From assembly GCA_964559135.1 (NCBI GenBank), contig CAZLGG010000146.1, positions 1 to 7,916 on the forward strand: a stretch of DNA of 7,916 nucleotides, written 5' to 3'. The DNA comes from DRQF01 sp964559135 (GTDB lineage: Bacteria; Planctomycetota; GCA-002687715; DRQF01). Shown piece after piece: positions 1 to 6,638 of this stretch; positions within the stretch are counted from its first letter, which is position 1, and every line of letters begins with the position of its first letter. Made by a program: the position numbers and the translations under genes. The notes below the pieces were generated by a model. The model made no database searches and had not been told where the DNA came from. It saw only the letters and a list, made by a program, of their open reading frames with translations.

Positions 1-1479
1 ACCCTGGTTGTAGGGGGAGAGGCTGTTGAAAGTGCTTTGGCGGCGCCTCTTTTCCTCACGGACGGGGCGTCCGATCCGTCCGTCAAGGACACCGCGATCG
101 TCTTGACCGTCCACAATGCATCGTTTCGCGGGCTCGTCGATCCTCACGCCTGGCCCCGGACGGGATTGAGGGACGACATTCTCAATGCCTGGCATCTCCT
201 TCAGGATGACCGCGTGGACCTGCTCAAGGGAGGCGTCGTCTTCGCCGACATGGTGTCCACGGTCTCCCCAACCTACGCGCACGCGTTGAAAACGACGGGC
301 GGCGGAGTGCTCGCGAGCATCTTCGAAGCGCGACGCGACGCGTTCGTGGGCATCGTCAACGGAATCGATGAAGAGGATTGGAACCCGGCCACCGACCCGG
401 CCCTGCCCCATGCCTTCGACGCGGAGAATCCGGCCCATAGAGCTCTGAATCGCCGCGCCCTGATTCAAGAGCTGGGCCTCTCGAACGCGGTGAGCCCCCT
501 TCTCGGTTTCGTCGGTCGCCTGACGGAACAAAAGGGCGTGGATGTCCTCGCCGCGTCCATCCCTCGAGTCCTCAGGAGAAAAAACGTGGGGGTCGTCGTC
601 TTGGGCCACGGCGGCAGCGCGGGAGCGGAGGCGCTCCGTGAGTTGGCGGCGGCCCACGCCGATCGCGTGGCGTTCCGCGAGGAATTCAATCCACCGCTCG
701 CCCGCCGTATCTTCGGGAGTGTCGATTTTCTCCTCGTCCCGTCCCGATTCGAGCCGTGTGGTCTCGTGCAAATGATCGCCCATCGCTACGGCGCCGTGCC
801 CATCGCTCACGCCGTCGGCGGTCTCGTCGACACGATCCTCCCCCACGGGCGCAAGGCGGCGAGGAGGGCGGACGGCTTTCTCTTCGAACCCTGCGCCGAG
901 GACGCCCTCGTCGCCGCCTTGGATCGCGCGCTGAAGGTCTTCCGACAGGAGCGACGGATGGATCGTCTCCGCCGATCCGCCATGACGCGGGACCACTCGT
1001 GGAAGAAGCCGTCGTGGCTCTACCTGGACCTCTACGCGCGAGCCATGGCTGCGGCGAAGCGAGGAGAACACCGACATGCCGTGCGCGCACACCTCCACGC
1101 CGCCGAGGGTCCCGGACCTCTCCCGGAGCAAAAGGCCCTCCCCGACCACTTCGATCGCGACATCCTCTTCCTCGGACTTCAGACCCCTCGCAGACTCTGG
1201 GCCCACTGGGAGGTCCAGGGGCCTGCGGGAAAAGCCCTGTTGGACTCATTGACCGACGACCAGAAGTGGTCGGCTCGCTGGGAACTCAGGCTCGAGCATG
1301 TGGAGACGGGTCATCGGTGGAGCGTGTCCGTCGACGGTTTGGCCAAGAACTGGTTTTTCGACGTCGAACCCCATCGGACGTACAAGGCCGAACTCTGGAT
1401 GACGACGGACGGTCGCGACCCCGAATGCGTCCTCACGTCGAACCCCGTGGAGGTCCCACCGGAGACTCACAGCGCATGA
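1..1479 (+). CDS. glgA: Glycogen synthase (GT5, GlgA-type), 5'-truncated by window edge, with C-terminal DUF4912-like domain
   Basis: Transfers glucose from a nucleotide sugar (usually ADP-glucose) to the non-reducing end of a cytoplasmic alpha-1,4-glucan. The frame is open from base 1, so the true start and roughly the first 130-150 residues, including the usual KxGGL loop, lie upstream. The TTG at 37 is only the first possible start codon inside the window. GT5 landmarks are TVHN (106-117), STVSPTYA (about 256-279), VNGID followed by WNPATDP (about 355-399), GRLTEQKG (514-537), SRFEPCGL (742-765) and GGLVDT. The synthase fold ends near 1056. About 140 further residues follow, and 1129-1461 resemble DUF4912, with LWAHWEV, a WxxRWELRLEH strand, NWFFDVEPHRTYKAEL and a closing SNPVEVPPE. 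Such a tail is not part of ordinary GlgA. Oddity: codons 5-10 read GGEAVE where HAHDWH is expected. The stop overlaps the next start as ATGA. The GT5 assignment is firm. Whether the enzyme is fully active is open. Confidence 0.93.
   Translation, partial: TLVVGGEAVESALAAPLFLTDGASDPSVKDTAIVLTVHNASFRGLVDPHAWPRTGLRDDILNAWHLLQDDRVDLLKGGVVFADMVSTVSPTYAHALKTTGGGVLASIFEARRDAFVGIVNGIDEEDWNPATDPALPHAFDAENPAHRALNRRALIQELGLSNAVSPLLGFVGRLTEQKGVDVLAASIPRVLRRKNVGVVVLGHGGSAGAEALRELAAAHADRVAFREEFNPPLARRIFGSVDFLLVPSRFEPCGLVQMIAHRYGAVPIAHAVGGLVDTILPHGRKAARRADGFLFEPCAEDALVAALDRALKVFRQERRMDRLRRSAMTRDHSWKKPSWLYLDLYARAMAAAKRGEHRHAVRAHLHAAEGPGPLPEQKALPDHFDRDILFLGLQTPRRLWAHWEVQGPAGKALLDSLTDDQKWSARWELRLEHVETGHRWSVSVDGLAKNWFFDVEPHRTYKAELWMTTDGRDPECVLTSNPVEVPPETHSA
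1129..1461 (+). other. DUF4912-like domain fused to the GlgA C-terminus
   Basis: This part of the glgA frame lies beyond the normal synthase end. It begins near the acidic run HFDRDILFLGLQTPRRLWAH and shows what I recall as the DUF4912 pattern: a D-hydrophobic opening strand, an aromatic-x-x-WE motif (AHWEV), a central strand with R/E alternation, a W-F-x-D turn, a Y-x-A-E-L strand and a final S-N-x-V-x-x-P. DUF4912 has no established function that I know of. It probably forms a beta-sandwich and has been seen near GH57 genes, so carbohydrate binding or scaffolding is a plausible inference. The assignment is by eye, not by profile search. Confidence 0.6.
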
Positions 1480-3081
1480 ACCCCGAGAAGCCAGGCCAGG
1501 TCATGTTGGTGCTCCACTCCCACCTCCCGTTCGTGCACCACCCGGATTTTCAGGATTTCCTCGAGGAGGACTGGCTTTTCGAGGCCATCATGGAGACTTA
1601 TCTCCCCCTGCTTTTCGTCCTCCGCGATCTGGTGCGCGACCGTCTTTCCTGTCGCTTCGGTGTGGGGCTCACGCCTCCCCTCATTAGCATGCTGCGACTC
1701 AAAGACTTACAGGAAAAGGCTCGTCGCTACCTGGAAAAGCGCCTTCAGCTCGCCGAGGAAGAGGTGAGGAGAAGAGAAACGGGCGATCAGGGGCTCGGGG
1801 CCGCTCGACACTACGAGAAACGCCTCGAGCAAATGCTCGATCTCTGGGACGGGCTGGACGGTGACATTCTCCGAGAGTTTCGACGCCACCGCGACGACGG
1901 GCGGATCGAGACCCTCGCTTCCGCGGCCACGCACGGCTTCCTCCCCCTGTTCCTCAAACCCAGTTCCGTGAGGGCTCAGATCATTCTCGGCATGGATCTC
2001 CACGAGGAGGTTTTCGGCGAGCCGGCCGCGGGGTTTTGGCTTCCGGAATGTNNNNNNNNNNGCCTACCGGCCCGCCCTGGACGCGATCCTCGTCGAGGCC
2101 GGGGTGCAGTGGATCGTCCTCGACGGCCATGGCGTCACATCGGCGGACCCGCCGCCTCCCTGCGGGACCGCCCGGCCCATCCTCACTCCCGCGGGCCTCG
2201 CCGCCTTCGGGAGGGATCGGGCGTGTTCCGAAGAGGTCTGGTCCAACCAGGTGGGCTACCCCGGAGATCCGCTCTATCGCGAGCTCTACCGCGACCTGGG
2301 CTACGACGGGGACTACACCGCCATCCGCCCTTATCTGAAGTCGGACGGGGTCAGGCGGAACCTCGGCCTCAAGTTCCACCGGATCACGGGCGTGGATGTG
2401 CCGCTGAACGAGAAAGCCCCTTGGGATCCGGAGGCGGCCCGCGCCCGCACACGCATCCATGCCAGAGACTTCCTCGAGAAACGGAAGGCCCAGATCCTCG
2501 ACCTGAAGAATCGAACCGGCGAGGTCCCGGCCATCCTGGCCCCCTTCGATACAGAGCTGTTCGGCCACTGGTGGTACGAGGGGCCCTGGTTCATCGAGGA
2601 GCTCTTTCGACAAGCCAGCGATTTCGCCCCGGATCTCCAGCTTTCGAGCCCCGGGGATGTCCTGGGACTCCCGGGGAGCCGACCGGCCGCCAGACCCCAT
2701 GCATCGAGCTGGGGCCGCGGCGGTTTTTTCGAAGTCTGGTTGAACGAGAAGAACCAGTGGTTCTGGCCCTTCCTCCACGAGATGGAGGAACGCCTGGAAG
2801 GCCACGCGGCGGTGCAGGAAGCCCCGGATGCACAAACTCGGGCGATCCTGAATCAGATGGCCCGTGAACTCCTCCTTGCCCAGTCCTCGGACTGGCTGTT
2901 CATCGTGACGATGGAGACCTCGACCTGGTACGCGGAAAAGCGTTTCCGAGACCATGTCCATCGGTTCTTCGCTCTCGAGAACGGGCTTTATGGTTCGCCT
3001 CCGGACGCGGAGGACGAGGCGCGTTGGCGTCGACAGGACGTTCTTTTCCCCTCGGTGGACTTCCGGCTCTGGAGCCCTTGA
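1476..3081 (+). CDS. GH57 1,4-alpha-glucan branching enzyme (DUF1957-type), interrupted only by an N run
   Basis: Probable cytoplasmic 1,4-alpha-glucan branching enzyme, cutting an alpha-1,4 chain and rejoining it by an alpha-1,6 bond. ATG 1476 overlaps the glgA stop, with GGAG at 1461-1464 upstream. The reading frame changes across the Ns at 2052-2061. Removing the Ns gives a continuous 531-residue protein, close to the usual ~520-530 of bacterial GH57 branching enzymes. Ungapped numbering shows region 1 HSHLP (14-18), EDWLFEAIMETYLPLL (about 31-46), region 2 GVGLTPPL (62-69), region 3 WLPEC with candidate nucleophile Glu191, a GYPGDP loop near 257-262, region 4 FDTELFGHWWYEGP with candidate acid Asp355, and region 5 SSDWLFIVTMETSTWYAEKRF with Trp470, typical of the C-terminal helical part. 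A GH57 amylase or glucanotransferase is less likely given the length, the ELFGHWWYEGP motif and the glgA partner. The break is an assembly artefact, not decay. Confidence 0.9.
2052..2061. other. 10-N assembly gap inside the GH57 gene
   Basis: Ten Ns separate TGT (Cys192, complete codon ending at 2051) from GCC (Ala, 2062). The upstream half is in frame 3 and the downstream half in frame 1, so the literal 10 bases would cause a frameshift. With a zero-length gap the junction reads WLPEC-AYRPALDAIL, which is what the GH57 family has here (PEC followed directly by A/G-Y-x-P). The N count is therefore most likely a fixed placeholder joining two contigs that abut. Confidence 0.9.
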
Positions 3082-3106
3082 AGAGGCCTGCCGGGTCCCC
3101 TATCAT
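3078..3106 (+). promoter_or_regulatory. Sigma70-like promoter of the tRNA-Ala gene
   Basis: TTGAAG at 3078-3083 (4 of 6 to the -35 consensus) and TATCAT at 3101-3106 (5 of 6 to the -10 consensus) are separated by exactly 17 nt. They lie 14 bases before the mature tRNA 5' end. The -35 box overlaps the stop codon (3079-3081) of the GH57 gene, so the tRNA can be transcribed independently of the glycogen operon. Prediction from sequence only. Confidence 0.6.
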
Positions 3107-3120
3107 CCGGCCACTCTTCT

Positions 3121-3193
3121 GGGGGATTAGCTCAGCTGGGAGAGCGCGACAATGGCATTGTCGAGGTCACCGGTTCGAGCCCGGTATCCTCCA
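3121..3193 (+). tRNA. tRNA-Ala (anticodon GGC)
   Basis: A complete 73-nt cloverleaf. Acceptor GGGGGAT pairs with ATCCTCC and includes the G3:U70 wobble that is the alanine identity element. The D stem is GCTC/GAGC (3130-3133, 3142-3145). The anticodon stem CGACA/TGTCG encloses loop ATGGCAT (3152-3158) with anticodon GGC at 3154-3156, reading GCC and GCU codons. The T stem ACCGG/CCGGT has loop TTCGAGC. The discriminator is A (3193). The next bases are CGC, so the 3' CCA is not encoded and must be added by a nucleotidyltransferase. A sigma70-like promoter precedes the gene and a strong terminator starts four bases after it. Confidence 0.97.
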
Positions 3194-3196
3194 CGC

Positions 3197-3228
3197 AAAG
3201 CCCCGCGGCACCGCCGCGGGGCTTTTTT
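3197..3228 (+). terminator. Rho-independent terminator after tRNA-Ala
   Basis: A perfect 13-bp stem, AAAGCCCCGCGGC (3197-3209) with GCCGCGGGGCTTT (3213-3225), has a 3-nt loop ACC and ends in a run of six T (3223-3228). It terminates the tRNA transcript, and probably any read-through from the glgA-GH57 operon, since no terminator lies between that operon and the tRNA. Read on the minus strand the stem is followed by only three U, so it would end the convergent transcript less efficiently. Confidence 0.92.
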
Positions 3229-3276
3229 CGTGGGCGAGACGCCCCCGTTCCGGGCGTTCCACGGCTTTGAACCCTC

Positions 3277-5700
3277 TCAGAGGTAGGTGTAGGTCGTCGT
3301 GGCCGTGCAGCCGGCAGGGGTCGTCACGATCACGTTGGCCGGCCCGACGGAACCTGGAGGCGTGGACACGAGGACGAGACTCGCTGACAGTTGATTCACG
3401 GTTGCCGCCGCTCCACCGATGGTCACCGTGGTCCCCGGAACGAAGAACTGCCCGGTGATGATGAACGTGGCCCCACCGGCCGCCGGTCCGGATGAAAAGA
3501 TGGTGTTCGTGATCAACGGTGTGGGCGACCACGCCGTCGATGCGGACTGCCCGTCCGGGTTCGTCACGGTGAGGGTCTGGTCGCAACCCGGGATCGCCGG
3601 GGCCAGGAAGGTGATCTGCCCGCTCTGCACCCCTGTCACCGTCACGGCGGCCCCATCGATGGTCACCTGGGCTCCAGGTTGGAAATCAGAACCCGTGACC
3701 GTGATGACGGCGCCTGGAGCCCCCCCGACCGGCGAAACCGCCGTGATGGTCGGCGGCGGGCCCTGGAATCCGCAGGCCACCAATTCGAGTCCGTTTGAAA
3801 AGGCGTACTGCTGCGGCAGCGCGGGCTCGTAGACGATGGCCTGACTGACCGCGCCCAGGCCGACAACGAGCGGCGACGCGGGAATCGGAACAGCAACGCT
3901 CCCGTCGCCATTGGCATCCAGCTGGAGGGGAAATACGAAGGGGTTCGTGATGTCGAGAAGGAGAGTGCCCCCCAGCGCGGGAAGGCTTGCCCGCGTCCCG
4001 GAGAACAGCAGCGCTCCACCGCCGAAGGCCGGTCCCCCGGTCACGCCGAAACTCATCGTGACGCCCACCACAGGCAAGGGTTGCGCCGTCAGCTGGAGAT
4101 GGTTGACCGCCGAGGGCGATCCGTAGGCCTCGAGGCCGCAAAGCCGCGTGGAGAGACTGTTCGACTGAGAGCTGTTGCCTTGGGGATCGGTCGCTTCCAC
4201 GAAATAGGTGATGTCCATCCCCACCTGCCCCTCGGGGGGGGTGGGAATCTGCAACGTGGCGGCGTGCATCCCGCCACCGATGAAAGTCATCGGGACGATG
4301 GCGGACTGCACGAATCCTCCCTTGGAAAACGTCACGTGGAGGGATGCAGACGCGAACCCGCGCCCGTTGTCGGAGGTGGCATCGTGGAGCCGTGCGCGAA
4401 CCTGCAAGCCCGCCAGCGCCGCGGTGAGGGACACTGTTGATCCAAGGTCCTGGACGGCGCCGATGAACGGTGGGTGGGTGTCGACGGGGCCGGTGTTCAA
4501 ATACAGCTTGTTTGTGAAGTTCCCCGACTCTCCCTGGGCCGTGAAGACGTCGTAGGTACCGTTCTGATCGAAATCGGCCAGGCACAGATCCAGCGTGGAA
4601 TCGCTTCCCGCGGGGAATGCGGAGGCCTGATAGACGAACGAGCCCGGCTGAAACGTGCCCATATTCAGGTAGAGTTTCTCCCGCGGCCCGCTGAGGGACG
4701 CCACGAGAGGGTCCAGGAGACCATCGTCATTCGCGTCGATGAAGGCCACCTCATTGTCGTCATGCCCATTGATGCCCGACAGGGTGGAGGTGGAGGACGT
4801 GAACCCGAGGGTCCCCGTCTCGAGGGTGTTCTCTCCCGTCCCTTCGTCGAAGCCGGACATCGAGATGTAGAAGGTATCCTCGTCACCGTCGTCGTCCAGG
4901 TCCACCCAGTCCGTCTCGTAGGTGGCGCCGCTTCCGGCCGGTATGACGCCCGGCGTGAATGTGAATTGCCCCGTCCCGTCGTTGATGTAGAGCTGCTGCC
5001 CCGCCGACTTGCCGTCCACGATGACATCCAGGTCGAAGTCGTTGTCGACGTCGACGAAATTGACCTGCTGGGCCCCCACCTTCGGCACGGCATTCATCCG
5101 CCCCGGGGCATCGGTGAAGTGGCCGGTCCCGTCATTGATGAAAAGGCGCGCCAATCCGCCTCCGCCTCCTGAACCCGCATCGCAAAACACTGCATCCAGG
5201 TCACCGTCGCCATCGACGTCTCCCGCGCCGACGCCGAAGGAGTTGAGGCTCACCGTGGGGAAGCGCACGGACGTCTCGTCCGTGAAATGCCCGGAGCCAT
5301 CGTTCACGAGGACCCTCGGCTGCGCCCCGAAGGCCACGGCGAAGAGGAGGTCTTCATCCCCATCGCCATCGATATCCGCCGCCGTGAGCCCCTTGCCCTG
5401 AATCGTGAAACCCGCCGGAATGCGCGTGGAGGTCTCGTCGGCGAAGACGGCCTGTCCGGGCACCGCCTGATTCATGAGCAGGGTGGGCAGGAGCGCCCCG
5501 CCCGCCCCCGCGAACCCCACTCCGTTGGCGACGATGACGTCCGGCCAACCGTCGCCGTCGGCGTCGAAGGCGAGAGTGGCCTCGCTCCAGACCACGGGCC
5601 CCGGGACGGCGCCCGCTTGAAGTTGGAACTGTTGGCCGATCAGATTCGGGGAGGCCAGGAAAAGAAACGACACAACGGGAAAGAGTATCCATCGAGGCAC
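3277..5700 (-). CDS. Secreted FG-GAP/VCBS beta-propeller protein with two IPT/TIG domains
   Basis: An 807-residue exported protein of unknown specific role, probably cell-surface or extracellular and involved in adhesion or ligand binding. The start is GTG, supported by GGAG 8 nt upstream and by the Sec signal peptide that follows at once (hydrophobic core about 4-18, cleavage near residues 21-23). Seven Asp-rich calcium-type motifs of the FG-GAP/VCBS kind begin at residues 46, 109, 161, 217, 267, 322 and 376 (for example DADGDGWPD, DIDGDGDED, DVDGDGDLD). Seven motifs fit a seven-bladed propeller. Residues about 408-515 look like an Ig-like or fibronectin-like domain. Residues 521-643 are bounded by two cysteines and resemble a module I associate with planctomycete secreted proteins (inference from memory). 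Two IPT/TIG domains follow at about 650-722 and 728-807. No LPxTG, transmembrane anchor or enzymatic motif is visible. The gene converges on the tRNA. Confidence 0.9.
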   Translation of the reverse strand: MPRWILFPVVSFLFLASPNLIGQQFQLQAGAVPGPVVWSEATLAFDADGDGWPDVIVANGVGFAGAGGALLPTLLMNQAVPGQAVFADETSTRIPAGFTIQGKGLTAADIDGDGDEDLLFAVAFGAQPRVLVNDGSGHFTDETSVRFPTVSLNSFGVGAGDVDGDGDLDAVFCDAGSGGGGGLARLFINDGTGHFTDAPGRMNAVPKVGAQQVNFVDVDNDFDLDVIVDGKSAGQQLYINDGTGQFTFTPGVIPAGSGATYETDWVDLDDDGDEDTFYISMSGFDEGTGENTLETGTLGFTSSTSTLSGINGHDDNEVAFIDANDDGLLDPLVASLSGPREKLYLNMGTFQPGSFVYQASAFPAGSDSTLDLCLADFDQNGTYDVFTAQGESGNFTNKLYLNTGPVDTHPPFIGAVQDLGSTVSLTAALAGLQVRARLHDATSDNGRGFASASLHVTFSKGGFVQSAIVPMTFIGGGMHAATLQIPTPPEGQVGMDITYFVEATDPQGNSSQSNSLSTRLCGLEAYGSPSAVNHLQLTAQPLPVVGVTMSFGVTGGPAFGGGALLFSGTRASLPALGGTLLLDITNPFVFPLQLDANGDGSVAVPIPASPLVVGLGAVSQAIVYEPALPQQYAFSNGLELVACGFQGPPPTITAVSPVGGAPGAVITVTGSDFQPGAQVTIDGAAVTVTGVQSGQITFLAPAIPGCDQTLTVTNPDGQSASTAWSPTPLITNTIFSSGPAAGGATFIITGQFFVPGTTVTIGGAAATVNQLSASLVLVSTPPGSVGPANVIVTTPAGCTATTTYTYL

Positions 5701-5708
5701 GGGAGAAT

Positions 5709-5712
5709 CTCC
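5709..5712 (-). promoter_or_regulatory. Shine-Dalgarno GGAG fixing the GTG start of the propeller protein
   Basis: On the minus strand GGAG sits 8 nt before GTG (5700-5698). The signal peptide begins directly at that GTG, and the only nearby ATG (5692-5690) is out of frame, so GTG is the best start. Confidence 0.7.
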
Positions 5713-5809
5713 GGATTCGGGAGCGGGCTGAGTGGAAGAACTCTACCAGGAGCCCCCGGAACCCCGAGACAGGAAAACGGATTTCAGGGGTCGGTCGCCG
5801 TGAAATGGA

Positions 5810-6325
5810 TCAGAACAGGGTCCAGTCCACCATCACCCACGCAGGTCCCAAGACCTCCGGCCGCGGTGGGAGAGGGCGACGATGAGGAACCCTGGCCATG
5901 CGGACTTCCAGATCTCTCGTCAGCTCGAGAGACGTCCAGCGGTCGTCCTGAAAGCGCCAGATCAAGAGTCTCGCATTCCAGTCCTCCCCGTCGGAGTCGA
6001 TGCTCTGAACGGCAATGCGCTCCACGTCGGGCGGCCCGAGCAATTCGATCAACTCGCTCTCGGTCATCCAGGGTTGGAGGCGGGCCAGGCGGTCCAAGGG
6101 TAATGAGGGATGGTCCGGGACAGGCAACGCTCCCAAAGGTCTCTCGTCAAGGCCGCGAGGTCGGCGCCAGTCCGGGGGTGCAACCCGACCTGATCCCGTC
6201 AGAACCATGCCGCCGGTCGAACTCCCGGTCTCAGCGCGCCCCCCCACATCGGGATCGACCACGCCCACGCAAGCCGTGAAGAAGAAGAAAAGGATGACGA
6301 CCCACGACGATGAGAGCTTCCCCAT
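5810..6325 (-). CDS. Putative lipoprotein with a BamE/SmpA-like stretch
   Basis: A 171-residue protein of unknown function, predicted to be a lipoprotein. The ATG at 6325 gives a compact type II signal: MGK at the start, a hydrophobic core WVVILFFFF, and a lipobox-like FTAC placing the lipidated Cys at residue 19. The mature N-terminal part (about 20-85) is low-complexity, Gly/Ser then Pro/Arg-rich, and likely a flexible linker. Residues 87-146 begin MTESELIELLGPPD and continue with an LLIWRF strand and a following basic/acidic strand. This pattern resembles SmpA/OmlA (BamE-like) folds, where a helix plus LGxP turn leads into a small sheet. That resemblance is weak and by eye. The same frame extends to a GTG at 6370, but that start has no correctly spaced ribosome site and would lengthen the signal peptide. 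The propeller gene follows 109 nt downstream on the same strand, so co-transcription is possible. Confidence 0.72.
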   Translation of the reverse strand: MGKLSSSWVVILFFFFTACVGVVDPDVGGRAETGSSTGGMVLTGSGRVAPPDWRRPRGLDERPLGALPVPDHPSLPLDRLARLQPWMTESELIELLGPPDVERIAVQSIDSDGEDWNARLLIWRFQDDRWTSLELTRDLEVRMARVPHRRPLPPRPEVLGPAWVMVDWTLF

Positions 6326-6353
6326 GGGCGAAGCATAGCACGCCCGAACAGCT

Positions 6354-6425
6354 GGCTCCACGAATGACACCCCTCACTGGCAGTGTCGACGTCCTCGGCA
6401 GTGGAGCCGCCGGGGATTCGTGGAG
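6354..6425. repeat. Competing inverted repeats upstream of the lipoprotein gene
   Basis: CTCCACGAAT (6356-6365) is perfectly complementary to ATTCGTGGAG (6416-6425). The overlapping GGCTCCAC (6354-6361) is also complementary to GTGGAGCC (6401-6408), so one arm can pair with either of two partners. The interior holds a small palindrome CACTGGCAGTG (6375-6385) and a repeated GGCAGTG. On the minus strand this would sit in the 5' leader, about 30-100 nt before the ATG at 6325. A 10-bp match at this spacing could arise by chance in a window this size. Confidence 0.4.
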
Positions 6426-6468
6426 AAGTCGGAGAGCACCGTCCACGGCACTTTGCGGCCCCTGCTCT

Positions 6469-6505
6469 CATTCATTGACAAAACATTTTGCATTCATGGT
6501 TTATG
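6469..6505 (+). promoter_or_regulatory. Sigma70-like promoter with flanking CATTCAT direct repeats
   Basis: A perfect -35 consensus TTGACA (6475-6480) is followed after 19 nt by TTTATG (6500-6505). The latter is preceded by TGG, making an extended -10 (TGnTTTATG) that could offset the long spacer and weak hexamer. The heptamer CATTCAT occurs at 6469-6475, touching the -35, and at 6491-6497, just before the -10. The two copies are 22 bp apart, about two helical turns on one face, which is compatible with an operator. It would drive the 69-residue gene and the HEAT-repeat gene. Confidence 0.5.
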
Positions 6506-6631
6506 TCGATTCAGATCGGGAATGAACCCGAAGAGTCCGATTGTGGAAAACCTGTGGGCAAGGGGGAATCCGCCGTGCAGAGAATCCAAACGGGGTCAAG
6601 GCCTCCCCCATCCCCGCCCGATCCAGAGGGT

Positions 6632-6638
6632 GGAGAGG
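6632..6638 (+). promoter_or_regulatory. Shine-Dalgarno GGAGAGG deciding the start of the 69-residue gene
   Basis: GGAGAGG lies just before ATG 6643, leaving 7 nt after its GGAG core. The same frame is open upstream to ATG 6541, but nothing like this site precedes that codon, so 6643 is preferred. Confidence 0.7.

Noticed and set aside
756..1475. Long open frame upstream of and in frame with the GH57 gene
   Set aside because: It is Arg/Pro-rich and antiparallel to no known fold, overlaps the clear glgA frame, and the GH57 protein begins naturally at ATG 1476 with its conserved N-terminal strand.
2043..2104. Frameshifted or pseudogenised GH57 gene
   Set aside because: The frame change coincides exactly with the N run, and both halves are fully conserved. 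Removing the Ns restores the family motif, so it is an assembly artefact.
1981..2961. 326-codon minus-strand open frame across the GH57 gene
   Set aside because: It is antisense to conserved GH57 motifs, spans the N run, and shows no independent family resemblance.
3239..3257. Hairpin ACGCCC/GGGCGT as a terminator for the minus-strand propeller gene
   Set aside because: It has only six base pairs, a 7-nt loop and no following U run on the minus strand. It is too weak to call.
4474..5172. 232-codon plus-strand open frame
   Set aside because: It mirrors the Asp-rich calcium motifs of the minus-strand protein as Val/Arg-rich sequence, which is typical of an antisense shadow.
5287..6279. 330-codon plus-strand open frame
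   Set aside because: It lies antisense to the propeller and lipoprotein genes, is Arg/Pro/Ser-rich and lacks domain patterns. It is a GC-rich shadow frame.
6326..6370. GTG start at 6370 for the lipoprotein
   Set aside because: There is no correctly spaced ribosome site, and it would place 15 extra residues before a complete type II signal starting at ATG 6325.
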